14,242 bases of DNA from an uncultured Prevotellaceae bacterium (GTDB lineage Bacteria; Bacteroidota; Bacteroidia; Bacteroidales; Bacteroidaceae), in NCBI GenBank assembly GCA_946407325.1, contig CAMJNN010000023.1, positions 1 through 14,242 on the forward strand, in the 5' to 3' direction. Below the pieces are notes generated by a model. The model did no database searches, had not been told where the DNA came from, and saw only the letters and a list, made by a program, of their open reading frames with translations. Shown piece after piece: positions 1 to 7,334 of this stretch; the stretch's first letter is position 1, and each line of letters opens with the position of its first letter. The position numbers were made by a program, and so were the translations under genes.

Positions 1-479
1 AGGAAGCTCCGCTTCATCTTCTCTGTAGTGTTGTAGTAGGGCTGCATGCCTAAGTTCGACAGCTGTACCTCCGATGCTGGGTCCAGGTCAGGGTGGGCTA
101 TGTTCAGTCGGCCGTTATATACAGTGGGTTTGCCAAACACGATGTATTCCTGGTGCACCTTATACCTATTTACCACATACTTGATGCCTTGAAACCATAT
201 TAGGTCGATGAACCCCGTTCCGTCAGTAAAATGTGCAATGAGTCGTTTTCCCCTTCCTTCTCCCGCTGTCTCAAATGCTGTAATTTGTCCGCGCACCTGA
301 ATGTAGGGTAGCTCGCCCGTCACCTCTTCAATGGCGTATATTTTGCTTCTATCCACATATTTGTAGGGAAAATAATACAGCAGGTCGTGCACTGAATGTA
401 TATTCAGCTCCTTGGCCAGCAGGGTAGCGCGTTGCGGACCTACGCCACTGATATATTTCACATCCAGGTTTTCGATCAT
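1..479 (-). CDS. recG: ATP-dependent DNA helicase RecG, N-terminal part (cut by window edge)
   Basis: RecG remodels stalled replication forks and Holliday junctions. Only the first 159 codons are in the window; the helicase motor lies beyond the left edge, so no Walker motifs can be checked. The visible part starts [18 protein letters not shown], a helix-hairpin-helix-like segment (ISGVGPQRA), followed by HDLLYYFPYKYVDRS, which matches the RecG family pattern 'DLLxxxPxxYxDR'. After that comes the start of the OB-fold wedge domain (about residues 60-150: VRGQI, ITDGTG-like 'FTDGTGFIDLIWF', 'VFGKPTVYNGRLNIAHPD'), which grips the branched DNA. The start codon is ATG at 479-477 and shares one base with the TAA stop of ispD (TAATG), so translation is probably coupled. 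It is the third gene of the DJ-1/ispD/recG unit. The family is certain from the N-terminal pattern; intactness cannot be judged. Confidence 0.93.
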   Translation of the reverse strand, partial: MIENLDVKYISGVGPQRATLLAKELNIHSVHDLLYYFPYKYVDRSKIYAIEEVTGELPYIQVRGQITAFETAGEGRGKRLIAHFTDGTGFIDLIWFQGIKYVVNRYKVHQEYIVFGKPTVYNGRLNIAHPDLDPASEVQLSNLGMQPYYNTTEKMKRSF

Positions 480-1162
480 TACATAATCTCTGCTATTTTT
501 AGATCAAATGGTGTCGTAATCTTAATATTTTCCTGATTGCCCTCCGTTAACGTTACTTGAATGCCTGTTGCCTCCACTACCGTAGCATCATCCGTAAACT
601 CCACCATATATGTCTGTTTATATGCCTGCTTCAGCAGTGCCACGTTAAACACCTGCGGTGTCTGTACCAACCGGTATTCGTTACGAGGCACCATTACCGA
701 ACCGCCTCTTGGAGCCGAACACTGTTCCATATACACTCTTCTTATGGTTTCCACCACAGGAATCACAGGTATCACCGCCTTTTTCTCCTCCGCCAAGGTA
801 TAGCAGCGTTGCAATACCTCATCCGACACAAAAGGTCGTACACCATCGTGAACGCCCACCACAGCATTGCTGTCTGTTCCTATCAGGTCCAGTCCGTTTT
901 TCACCGAATGGAAACGAGTTTCGCCTCCCACCACTATTTGGTGTGGAATGCTACACCCGTGCTCTAGGCACAGCCCCCTCCAGTAATCCTTCTGATCTTC
1001 TGGAAGCACCACTATCAGTTCCATCTCAGGGTCAAAGGCATGAAACTTCTGCAGGGTCAGCATCAGCACTGGCACCCCTCTTACTTTTAGGAACTGTTTT
1101 GGCACCTCTGAGCCCATACGCAGTCCCTTGCCCCCTGCCACTATGATAGCGTATCTTTTCAT
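479..1162 (-). CDS. ispD: 2-C-methyl-D-erythritol 4-phosphate cytidylyltransferase IspD
   Basis: This cytosolic enzyme of the MEP isoprenoid pathway joins CTP and 2-C-methyl-D-erythritol 4-phosphate to give CDP-methylerythritol and pyrophosphate. The protein is 227 residues, a normal length. The N-terminal nucleotide-binding loop GGKGLRMG (residues 10-17) is followed by PKQF (21-24), which places the conserved Arg15 and Lys22 that bind the CTP triphosphate. The IspD signature VHDGVRPFV sits at 104-112. RLVQTPQVF (164-172) and [10 protein letters not shown] (212-221) contain the remaining conserved C-terminal residues. The first codon (ATG, 1162-1160) overlaps the TGA stop of the DJ-1-family gene (ATGA), and its own stop overlaps the recG start, so it is the middle gene of a tightly coupled trio. 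No fusion to IspF is present, which separates it from the bifunctional IspDF type. Confidence 0.97.
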   Translation of the reverse strand: MKRYAIIVAGGKGLRMGSEVPKQFLKVRGVPVLMLTLQKFHAFDPEMELIVVLPEDQKDYWRGLCLEHGCSIPHQIVVGGETRFHSVKNGLDLIGTDSNAVVGVHDGVRPFVSDEVLQRCYTLAEEKKAVIPVIPVVETIRRVYMEQCSAPRGGSVMVPRNEYRLVQTPQVFNVALLKQAYKQTYMVEFTDDATVVEATGIQVTLTEGNQENIKITTPFDLKIAEIM

Positions 1163-1710
1163 GCCTCCACCATCATGGCTGCTTTCAGTTCAGCCACTTT
1201 TTCAGCGCCAAATAGCATGTTTACCACCTCGTAAGCAAATGCCAGGGACACGCCAGGACCCTTTCCTGTGATGATGTTTCCATCGTGTTCCACTGGAGCC
1301 GCTGTATAGTCCGCTCCGTCGAAGAAACCCTCAAAGCCAGGATAGCATGTTGCCTTCTTGCCGTTCAGTATGCCTAATTTGCCCAGCACCATGGGAGCTG
1401 CACAGATGGCAGCCACAGGTTTGCCCTCAGCAGCCTGTCTTTTCAGTGTCTTGCACAAGTATTCAGAATCGCCCAGTGTTTGTGCTCCAGGCATGCCTCC
1501 AGGCAGTAACAATAGATCAGCGTCCATCATGTCGCAACTTTCAATGTTCTTATCGCACAACACTGGCACTTCGTGTGCCCCCGTCACTATTTCGTTAGGT
1601 GTTACTGAAACCATCACCACATCGGCTCCTGCACGTTTCAATACGTCCACTGATGTCAGTGCTTCGATTTCCTCGAAGCCATCTGCAAAGAATACATATA
1701 CCTTTTTCAT
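1159..1710 (-). CDS. DJ-1/PfpI (YajL/ThiJ-type) family protein
   Basis: This is a small cytosolic protein of the DJ-1/PfpI superfamily. Members are redox-sensitive proteins linked to oxidative and carbonyl stress; the exact activity of this one cannot be read from sequence. Starting at the ATG at 1710-1708 gives 183 residues beginning [19 protein letters not shown]. An in-frame ATG two codons upstream (1716) is possible, but the MKK start matches the family better. Key residues are Glu14 (GFEEIEA), which lowers the pKa of the nucleophile, and Cys103 in the nucleophile elbow [17 protein letters not shown] (67-76) is the conserved strand-turn. The TCYPG segment (121-125) carries Tyr where human DJ-1 has its active-site His, a variation I believe is common in bacterial relatives. 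It is the first gene of the unit with ispD and recG, has a good promoter just upstream, and ends in a 4-base overlap with ispD. Confidence 0.92.
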   Translation of the reverse strand: MKKVYVFFADGFEEIEALTSVDVLKRAGADVVMVSVTPNEIVTGAHEVPVLCDKNIESCDMMDADLLLLPGGMPGAQTLGDSEYLCKTLKRQAAEGKPVAAICAAPMVLGKLGILNGKKATCYPGFEGFFDGADYTAAPVEHDGNIITGKGPGVSLAFAYEVVNMLFGAEKVAELKAAMMVEA

Positions 1711-1737
1711 ATACATTGTTTTTATTGTTTCTTTTTG

Positions 1738-1768
1738 CGAAAGTACAGATTAATGCTGAAAACGCAAA
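1738..1768 (-). promoter_or_regulatory. Bacteroidetes-type promoter for DJ-1/ispD/recG
   Basis: Read on the minus strand there is TTTG (1768-1765), a 19-base spacer, and TACTTTCG (1745-1738). This fits the primary-sigma consensus TTTG-N19-TAnnTTTG with one mismatch in the -7 box. The start site would fall about 7 bases downstream (near 1731), giving a leader of roughly 15-22 bases before the first ATG. No Shine-Dalgarno-like purine run is visible in that leader. Confidence 0.65.
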
Positions 1769-1923
1769 ATGTTTTATGACTAAAACCATGTCTAAAATGT
1801 TAAATCTTTGCTCTTCGCATTGTTTTTGTCTTTCTCTATATATAAGACTATCAAGTTGATTATTTAGAAGAAAAAACAAGACTTTGTCTGGGCAATTGAG
1901 CCACCGTTTATAGGGAAAAAAGA

Positions 1924-1950
1924 AAGGCAGCTACCCAACGTAGCTGCCTT
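1924..1950 (-). terminator. Rho-independent terminator after the tandem esterases
   Basis: A perfect 11-base-pair inverted repeat (AAGGCAGCTAC / GTAGCTGCCTT) with a 5-base loop starts 20 bases past the stop of the second esterase gene. On the minus strand it is followed by a T-rich tail (about 1923-1912, TCTTTTTT). The plus-strand side has only a CTTCTTC tail, so termination is best in the minus direction. It closes the transcription unit arriving from the recQ side. The remaining ~155 bases up to the DJ-1 promoter hold no gene I can recognise. Confidence 0.88.
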
Positions 1951-1970
1951 CTTCTTCATTTATGGTAACT

Positions 1971-3104
1971 TTACTTGAATAATAACTGAGCAAAAGTGTT
2001 GAGGTATAAACGCCAGTTCTTCCACTCATGTCCACCAGTACTCTTATAGAAGGTGTGTTCCATGCCATTACGAGTCAAAGCTTGGTCGAGTACCTGACTG
2101 CCCGCATAAGCAAAGTCGGAGGTGCCACATCCAATCCAATAGAGCTTGTAGCCTGCCTTCTTGATACCTAACAACTGAACATCTAATGTGTCGCTCTCAC
2201 GAGCACCTGAACTCAACGGGAGAATATAATCGAAGGTGTTAGGGAACAGGGTCGACGCTGCAAAGGTGTGACCACCGCCCATGCTCAAGCCAGAGATGGC
2301 ACGTGATGCCTTCTTAGGAATAGCACGGTACTCTTTCTCTATGAAGGGGATAATCTCGTTAACAAGACTCTTCACATAGAGGTTGGCATTCTCTGGCGCA
2401 CGAAGGTCGATGTCCTTTACGGGCAGACCCATGGTGGTGGCTGCCTGCTGACCTGGGTTGCCATTAGGCATGACAACAATCATTGGCACAGCCTTGCCCT
2501 GCTCAATGAGGTTGTCTAAGATCTGTGCTGCACGTCCCATGCTGGACCATGCTTCCTCGTCGCCACCACCGCCATGCAACAAGTAGAGGACAGGGTATTT
2601 CTGTTTGCTGGTCTCGTAGCCATAAGGGGTGTAAACGGTGAGTCGACGGTTGCTGCCCAGGATACTGCTGTCGTACCAACGGTAACTGACGGTACCACGA
2701 TGAGCCGTTTCATTATAATTAGCAGAACGCTCGCCAGGGACAAACAGCATATTCAGGTAACGGGTACCGTCACGCTGAACCATGTAGTTGCGTGGGTCAT
2801 TAACACTTACACCATCAACGATGAAGTTGTAGGTATAAATCTCTGGTTCTGGGGCGGCGATGGTAACTTCCCAAACGCCGTCATTGCCCTTCTTCAAAGG
2901 TACGAAATCAGAATAGTTGGCCATCCAGTTGCCGTAAAGGTTTACCACTGTGGCGTAGTTGGCACTCAGACGGAAGGTAACGGAATCACCCTTAACTTCG
3001 GGCGACACAATCTGTTGTGCGTTGCGGCTGAAATTAGCCAGCTCCTGAGCATTGGCACCTACTGCTAACAGGGCAGCACATGCTAAGAAAAATAATTTCT
3101 TCAT
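1971..3104 (-). CDS. Exported CE1-type esterase with N-terminal E-set domain, copy 2 of tandem pair
   Basis: Predicted secreted or periplasmic alpha/beta-hydrolase of the esterase D / feruloyl esterase type (carbohydrate esterase family 1). It likely cleaves ester side groups from plant cell-wall glycans; the real substrate is unknown. I start it at the ATG at 3104-3102 because that gives a clean signal peptide (MKKLFFLACAALLAVGANA|Q) and 377 residues. In-frame ATGs at 3110 and beyond would add residues before the signal peptide. Residues ~21-130 form the immunoglobulin-like CBM48/E-set domain common in this family; residues ~140-377 form the hydrolase. The nucleophile is Ser274 in GLSMGGG, the probable acid is Asp330 in CGTSDF, and the base is His359 in TGGHEW. 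The oxyanion-side loop reads HGGGGDEEAW. It lies 14 bases after its close paralogue and ends at a strong terminator, so it is the last gene of the run. Confidence 0.9.
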   Translation of the reverse strand: MKKLFFLACAALLAVGANAQELANFSRNAQQIVSPEVKGDSVTFRLSANYATVVNLYGNWMANYSDFVPLKKGNDGVWEVTIAAPEPEIYTYNFIVDGVSVNDPRNYMVQRDGTRYLNMLFVPGERSANYNETAHRGTVSYRWYDSSILGSNRRLTVYTPYGYETSKQKYPVLYLLHGGGGDEEAWSSMGRAAQILDNLIEQGKAVPMIVVMPNGNPGQQAATTMGLPVKDIDLRAPENANLYVKSLVNEIIPFIEKEYRAIPKKASRAISGLSMGGGHTFAASTLFPNTFDYILPLSSGARESDTLDVQLLGIKKAGYKLYWIGCGTSDFAYAGSQVLDQALTRNGMEHTFYKSTGGHEWKNWRLYLNTFAQLLFK

Positions 3105-3118
3105 AAACATAGGTTGAT

Positions 3119-4255
3119 TTATTTGAACAATAACGGTGCAAATGTGTTGAGGTAGAGACGCCAGTTCTTCCACTCGTGACCGCCTGTGCTCTCATAGAAA
3201 GTGTGGGCCATGCCGTTGCGGGTCAGCGCCTTGTCGAGTACCTGATTGTTAGGATAAGCGAAGTCGGCAGTGCCGCAGCCAATCCAATAGAGTTTGTAGC
3301 CTGCCTTCTTGATGCCTTGCAGTTGGGCGTCGAGGGTGTCGCTCTCACGGGTACCTGCACTCAGTGGGCAGATATAGTCGAACTTGTCAGGATAGAGCGT
3401 GGTAGCAGCGAAGGTGTGACCACCACCCATGCTTAGGCCTGCAATAGCACGTGAAGCTTTCTTTGGAATAGCGCGGTAGTTCTTCTCGATGAAAGGAACA
3501 ATCTCTTCTACTAAACTACGGACATAGATATTAGCGTTCTCAGGGGCACGGTAGTCGTAGTTCTTTACAGGTAAACCCAATGTAGATGCTGCCTGCTGAC
3601 CAGGGTTGCCGTTAGGCATAACAACAATCATTGGCTCTGCCTTGCCCTGCTCGATCAGGTTGTCGAGAATCTGAGCGGTGCGACCCATGCTTGACCATGC
3701 TTCTTCGTCGCCACCGGCACCATGCAACAGATAGAGTACGGGATAGCTCTTTTTGCTGGTCTCGTAGCCGTATGGGGTATAGACGGTTAGACGGCGGTTG
3801 ATGCCAAGGATACTGCTGTCGTACCAACGGTAGCTTACGGTGCCACGGTGCTGAAGGGTCTCATTGTAGTTGGCAGAACGTTCACCAGGGATGAACAGCA
3901 TATTGAGGTAATGGGTACCGTCGCGCTGTACCATATAATTGCGTGGATCGTTCACACTGACACCGTCAACGATGAAGTTGTAAGTGTAGATCTCTGGCTC
4001 TGGAGCAGCGATGGTAACTTCCCAAACGCCGTCATTGCCCTTTTTCAAAGGTACTACATCGGTGTAATTAGCCATCCAGTTGCCGTAGAGGTTAACGACG
4101 GTAGCATAGTTGGCACTCAGACGGAAGGTAACAGAGTCACCCTTTACCTCGGGCGACACAATCTGCTGTGCATTACGGCTGAAATTCGCCAATTCCTGCG
4201 CACTTACACCCACTGCCAATACGGTAGCGAATGCCAAAATGAAAATTTTCTTCAT
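3119..4255 (-). CDS. Exported CE1-type esterase with N-terminal E-set domain, copy 1 of tandem pair
   Basis: Paralogue of the next gene downstream, with the same layout. A signal peptide (MKKIFILAFATVLAVGVSA|Q, 378 residues in all) is followed by an E-set/CBM48-like domain (about residues 21-130) and an alpha/beta-hydrolase domain of the feruloyl/acetyl esterase type (about 140-378). The catalytic residues visible are Ser275 (GLSMGGG), Asp331 (CGTADF) and His360 (TGGHEW). The oxyanion-side loop is HGAGGDEEAW, with Ala180 where the sister has Gly. Family members release ferulic or acetyl groups from xylan; the target here is inferred, not shown. The gene starts 42 bases after the M28 peptidase stop, with no clear terminator between them, so it is probably cotranscribed. 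A weak TATATTTA box (4286-4279) lies in the gap but lacks a convincing partner box. No SusC/SusD or glycoside hydrolase genes are nearby, unlike many polysaccharide-utilisation esterases. Confidence 0.91.
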   Translation of the reverse strand: MKKIFILAFATVLAVGVSAQELANFSRNAQQIVSPEVKGDSVTFRLSANYATVVNLYGNWMANYTDVVPLKKGNDGVWEVTIAAPEPEIYTYNFIVDGVSVNDPRNYMVQRDGTHYLNMLFIPGERSANYNETLQHRGTVSYRWYDSSILGINRRLTVYTPYGYETSKKSYPVLYLLHGAGGDEEAWSSMGRTAQILDNLIEQGKAEPMIVVMPNGNPGQQAASTLGLPVKNYDYRAPENANIYVRSLVEEIVPFIEKNYRAIPKKASRAIAGLSMGGGHTFAATTLYPDKFDYICPLSAGTRESDTLDAQLQGIKKAGYKLYWIGCGTADFAYPNNQVLDKALTRNGMAHTFYESTGGHEWKNWRLYLNTFAPLLFK

Positions 4256-4297
4256 AACTTCGTTATTTTTAATTAGTATAAATATAAGGTTGTTGCT

Positions 4298-5848
4298 TTA
4301 TCGTTCGTTGGCTAACGAGAGGCCTACACTGTAAATCATATACACATTCTCCAAGGTGCCGCTTAGGTCCCAGTCGGCATGGTACTCGTCGGAGGGCTTG
4401 TGGTACCACGATGCCATGGGATATTGGTTGGGCCGGCTCGCATCAACGGGGTGTAGGCCGTTCTCTACTACCACGGCACGCACGCCTTGTTTGACGAAAT
4501 TGTAGTGGTCGGAACGGAAGAACCAACCATCGGAATTGTCATCGTCGTAGAAAATATACCTACCTTGTGCCGCAACGGCTGCCTCGTAGTAGCGGTCTAG
4601 ATCGGAAGTTCCACCACCGAGGATGACCACATCGTGAGTTAACTCGGCAGGACCGATGCTCTCGAAGTTGAGACAAGCTGAGGTGCTCTTCATAGGGATG
4701 GCGGGGTGCTGGCAGTAGTATTCGGAACCAAAAAGACCACTCTCCTCAGATGAGGGGAAGAGGAAGAGTACACTGCGACGGGGTGCTTGCGGCAAAGCCT
4801 TGAACTTCTTGGCTACCAGGAGGGCGCTGGCTATGCCAGAGGCATTGTCGGCCGCACCGTTATAGATAGAATCGCCTCGCTCATCGGGGGTACCGATGCC
4901 GAGATGATCCCAGTGGGCATTCATGACTATTACCTCGTTGGGCTGTTCGGTGCCGCGGATGATGCCAGCCACATTGCGTGTCTGCTGGATGTTGTAGGTA
5001 ACAGCCATGGTGATGTCGCCATGTACCTTGAGCGAGAAGCTTTTAAAGCCGGGACGCTTGGCTGCGGCCTGTGCTGCTTGCATGTCCATACCTGCGGCAG
5101 CAAAAAGCTTCTGGGCGCCTTCTTCACGAAGCCAACCTTTGATGGCTAATTCATTGGCATTGCACGTCTGTGGATCGTAAAGAGCGAGGTTGTCTTCCAT
5201 GTGGCCATTGACACACACGTGCCAGCCATAGCTAGCAGCCTCAGTGTTGTGCAACACCAAGCATCCTGCAGCGCCTTGGCGCTTAGCCTCCTCGAACTTA
5301 TAAAGCCATCGGCCGTAGTAGGTCATGTTGCGACCACGGAAAAGGGTGGCGTCGTAATAGCCTGGGTCGTTGACCATAGCAATAACTATCTTGTTTTTGA
5401 CGTCAATGTCGGCATAGTCGTCCCACCCATACTCGGGGGCATGGATGCCAAAGCCTACAAACACGTATTCTGCTTTGGGAAGCGACACCTTATCGGTGGC
5501 ACGTGCGGACCACACCACCACGTCTTCGGGGTAGTGCAACTCGGCTCTCTTCTTGCCACGAACGACAAGTTTGTTGCCTTGGGGTTTGGCAGTGACGGCT
5601 ATCATCTCGAAGGGCTGGTACCAGCTACCGTTGAAGGCTGGCTCCAAATCCAGCTCCTGTAATTGCTTGGCGAGGTATTGCACGGTCTTTTCCTCATAGG
5701 GCGTCATGGGTTTACGTCCACCAAACTCATCGGAGGCAATAGTCTTAATCCAATCTCTGAGCTGTTGCTCATCGTCTACACGCGACTGAGCTGTGGCAAT
5801 GGAGCAACAACATAAAAGGACGAGCGACCAAAAGAGTGTTCTTATCAT
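4298..5848 (-). CDS. Exported M28-family metallopeptidase with PA domain insert
   Basis: Predicted exported zinc aminopeptidase-like enzyme. The 516-residue protein starts with a signal peptide (MIRTLFWSLVLLCCCSIATA|Q); the Cys cluster does not form a good lipobox. A protease-associated (PA) domain is likely at about 105-290 (VVWSARATDKVSL, KNKIVIAMVNDPG, GAAGCLVLH). The M28 catalytic domain follows from about 291. Metal and catalytic positions can be read: His312 and Asp314 (NAHWDHLG), Asp334 (GAADNASG), general base Glu368 and ligand Glu369 (SSEESGLFG), and His448 (FRSDHYNF). At the site where most M28 enzymes have Asp (NxDxxG), this protein has Glu396 (LNFESIG), a conservative but notable change. 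The start is 6 bases after the UPF0371 stop, so the genes are cotranscribed. Its natural substrate is unknown; it may trim peptides in the periplasm or outside the cell. Confidence 0.9.
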   Translation of the reverse strand: MIRTLFWSLVLLCCCSIATAQSRVDDEQQLRDWIKTIASDEFGGRKPMTPYEEKTVQYLAKQLQELDLEPAFNGSWYQPFEMIAVTAKPQGNKLVVRGKKRAELHYPEDVVVWSARATDKVSLPKAEYVFVGFGIHAPEYGWDDYADIDVKNKIVIAMVNDPGYYDATLFRGRNMTYYGRWLYKFEEAKRQGAAGCLVLHNTEAASYGWHVCVNGHMEDNLALYDPQTCNANELAIKGWLREEGAQKLFAAAGMDMQAAQAAAKRPGFKSFSLKVHGDITMAVTYNIQQTRNVAGIIRGTEQPNEVIVMNAHWDHLGIGTPDERGDSIYNGAADNASGIASALLVAKKFKALPQAPRRSVLFLFPSSEESGLFGSEYYCQHPAIPMKSTSACLNFESIGPAELTHDVVILGGGTSDLDRYYEAAVAAQGRYIFYDDDNSDGWFFRSDHYNFVKQGVRAVVVENGLHPVDASRPNQYPMASWYHKPSDEYHADWDLSGTLENVYMIYSVGLSLANER

Positions 5849-5854
5849 AGCATT

Positions 5855-7318
5855 CTATTTTTTCTTCACAGGATCGCAGGTGAGATCGCATCCCAGCTTT
5901 TTGAAAATCTTGCGATCGACTTCACCCAGCATGATGGTAGTGTGTACCTGACAACCACGCAGGCGGGGCAGTTGCTCCAACGCACGGCAGCATTGGTCAT
6001 TATGTTGTGACAACACGCTGAGAGCCACTAGTACCTCATCGGTGTGCAGGCGGGGATTGTTGCCACACAGGTATTCAATCTTGGTCTTTTGGATGGGTTC
6101 GATGAGACTCTGCGGAATGAGTTTTACATCGTGCTCGATACCAGCCAAGTATTTGATTACGTTGAGAATGAGTGCTGCACTGCAGCCCAATAACTCGGTG
6201 GTCTTAGCGGTGATAATGGTGCCGTCTTCAAGTTCCATGGCCGAGGCTGGTTGTCCTGTCTGTTGCTTGCGTTCATTTGCCGCCACGGTGCAGCGACGAT
6301 TGGCGGTGGTAATCTTAGCCTGGTTGAAGAGCATGAGAATTTTGTTTACCTCGCTCTCGTTGCAGGCACCGTTAGCCAGCTTGTTGGTGGCAGTATAGTA
6401 ACGACGGATGATTTCATTGCGAGATGCCTCGCAGCAAACCTCATCGTCGCTGATGCAGAAGCCAATCATGTTGACTCCCATATCGGTGGGCGACTTATAA
6501 GGATTCTCACCATAGATTCCCTCAAACAAAGCGTTGAGAACGGGGTAGATTTCGATGTCACGGTTGTAGTTGACAGCTATCTTGCCGTAGGCTTCAAGGT
6601 GGAACGGATCAATCATATTCACATCGTTAAGGTCGGCGGTAGCTGCCTCATAGGCAATGTTGATGGGGTGCTTCAGCGGCAGGTTCCACACAGGGAAGGT
6701 CTCGAACTTTGCATAGCCGGCATGCTTGCCACGACGGTTTTCATTGTACAGCTGACTGAGGCACACGGCCATTTTGCCGCTACCAGGGCCTGGGGCAGTG
6801 ACGATGACGAGCTCACGCGAAGTTTCTACATAGTCGTTCTTGCCATAGCCCTCGTCGCTGGCGATAAGTTGCACATTATGCGGATAGCCTTCGATGGGGT
6901 AGTGGATGTAGGTCTTGATGCCCATACGTTCAAGGCGATGACGGAATTGGTCGGCTGCCATTTGGCCGTTGTAGTGGGTGATGACCACCGAACCCACCAT
7001 AAAGTCGCGTTTCATGAACTCGTCACGTAGACGTAGCACATCCTCATCGTAAGTGATGCCCAGATCAGCACGTATTTTATTGCGCTCAATGTCTTCGGCA
7101 CTGATGACGATGATAATTTCTATGCTGTCACGTAGCTGTGCCAACATGCGAAGCTTGCTATCTGGCTGGAAACCTGGAAGGATGCGAGAAGCGTGATGGT
7201 CGTCAAACAACTTTCCTCCCAATTCCATGTACAATTTGCCGTCGAACTGAGCGATGCGTTCGCGTATGTGCTCTGACTGAATCTTCAGATACTTTTCATT
7301 ATCAAAACCTATTTTCAT
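5855..7318 (-). CDS. DUF1846 / UPF0371 family protein
   Basis: A 487-residue soluble protein that I recognise as DUF1846 (UPF0371) from MKIGFDNEKYLKIQSEHI at the start, RIAQFDGKLYMELGGKLFDD (24-40 region) and the conserved VTAPGPGSGKMAVCLSQLY (173-191). The GPGSGK stretch resembles a nucleotide-binding P-loop but is not a standard Walker A, because Met follows the Lys and the first Gly is displaced. No signal peptide or membrane segment is seen, so it should be cytosolic. Length is close to the family norm of about 490-500 residues. The family's biological role is unknown to me and I do not assign one. It sits 16 bases after recQ and 6 bases before the M28 peptidase gene, so it is the second gene of the recQ run. 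DUF1846 is best known from Firmicutes and Actinobacteria, so its distribution in Bacteroidetes would be worth examining. Confidence 0.92.
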   Translation of the reverse strand: MKIGFDNEKYLKIQSEHIRERIAQFDGKLYMELGGKLFDDHHASRILPGFQPDSKLRMLAQLRDSIEIIIVISAEDIERNKIRADLGITYDEDVLRLRDEFMKRDFMVGSVVITHYNGQMAADQFRHRLERMGIKTYIHYPIEGYPHNVQLIASDEGYGKNDYVETSRELVIVTAPGPGSGKMAVCLSQLYNENRRGKHAGYAKFETFPVWNLPLKHPINIAYEAATADLNDVNMIDPFHLEAYGKIAVNYNRDIEIYPVLNALFEGIYGENPYKSPTDMGVNMIGFCISDDEVCCEASRNEIIRRYYTATNKLANGACNESEVNKILMLFNQAKITTANRRCTVAANERKQQTGQPASAMELEDGTIITAKTTELLGCSAALILNVIKYLAGIEHDVKLIPQSLIEPIQKTKIEYLCGNNPRLHTDEVLVALSVLSQHNDQCCRALEQLPRLRGCQVHTTIMLGEVDRKIFKKLGCDLTCDPVKKK

Positions 7319-7334
7319 TTTTTTTGTTGTTACT

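Larger units (their letters stand above)
1971..4255 (-). repeat. Tandem gene duplication (two esterase units)
   Basis: Units 3119-4255 and 1971-3104 encode proteins that align over their full length with one single-residue indel (ETLQHRG versus ETAHRG) and about 88-89% identity after the signal peptide, by my manual count. Signal peptides are similar but distinct. Synonymous differences are scattered throughout, so the duplication is not recent. This is gene-scale homology, not a short repeat. Confidence 0.93.

Noticed and set aside
658..1146. Plus-strand frame of 162 codons opposite ispD
   Set aside because: Low-complexity Pro/Ser/Leu-rich translation, fully antisense to a clear ispD with all motifs.
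2574..3068. Plus-strand open frames opposite both esterases (also 3848-4276)
   Set aside because: They appear at matching places in both paralogues simply because the coding strands are homologous; no independent signal supports them.
1971..4255. The esterases as part of a polysaccharide utilisation locus
   Set aside because: No SusC, SusD, glycoside hydrolase or hybrid sensor gene is found anywhere in the window; the neighbours are recQ, DUF1846 and a peptidase.
4279..4286. TATATTTA as a promoter box for the first esterase
   Set aside because: It has one mismatch to TAnnTTTG and no TTTG or TTG at 19-21 bases upstream. It may be a weak start but is not good enough to list as a promoter.
4298..5848. 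M28 protein as a glutaminyl cyclase
   Set aside because: Bacteroidetes glutaminyl cyclases belong to M28 but are shorter and lack a PA insert; this protein has the PA domain and a nearly complete peptidase ligand set.
6251..7030. Long open frame on the plus strand (259 codons) opposite the DUF1846 gene
   Set aside because: It lies antisense to a gene with strong family matches, its translation shows no recognisable family, and it has no promoter or ribosome site. It is a shadow of the real gene's codon bias.
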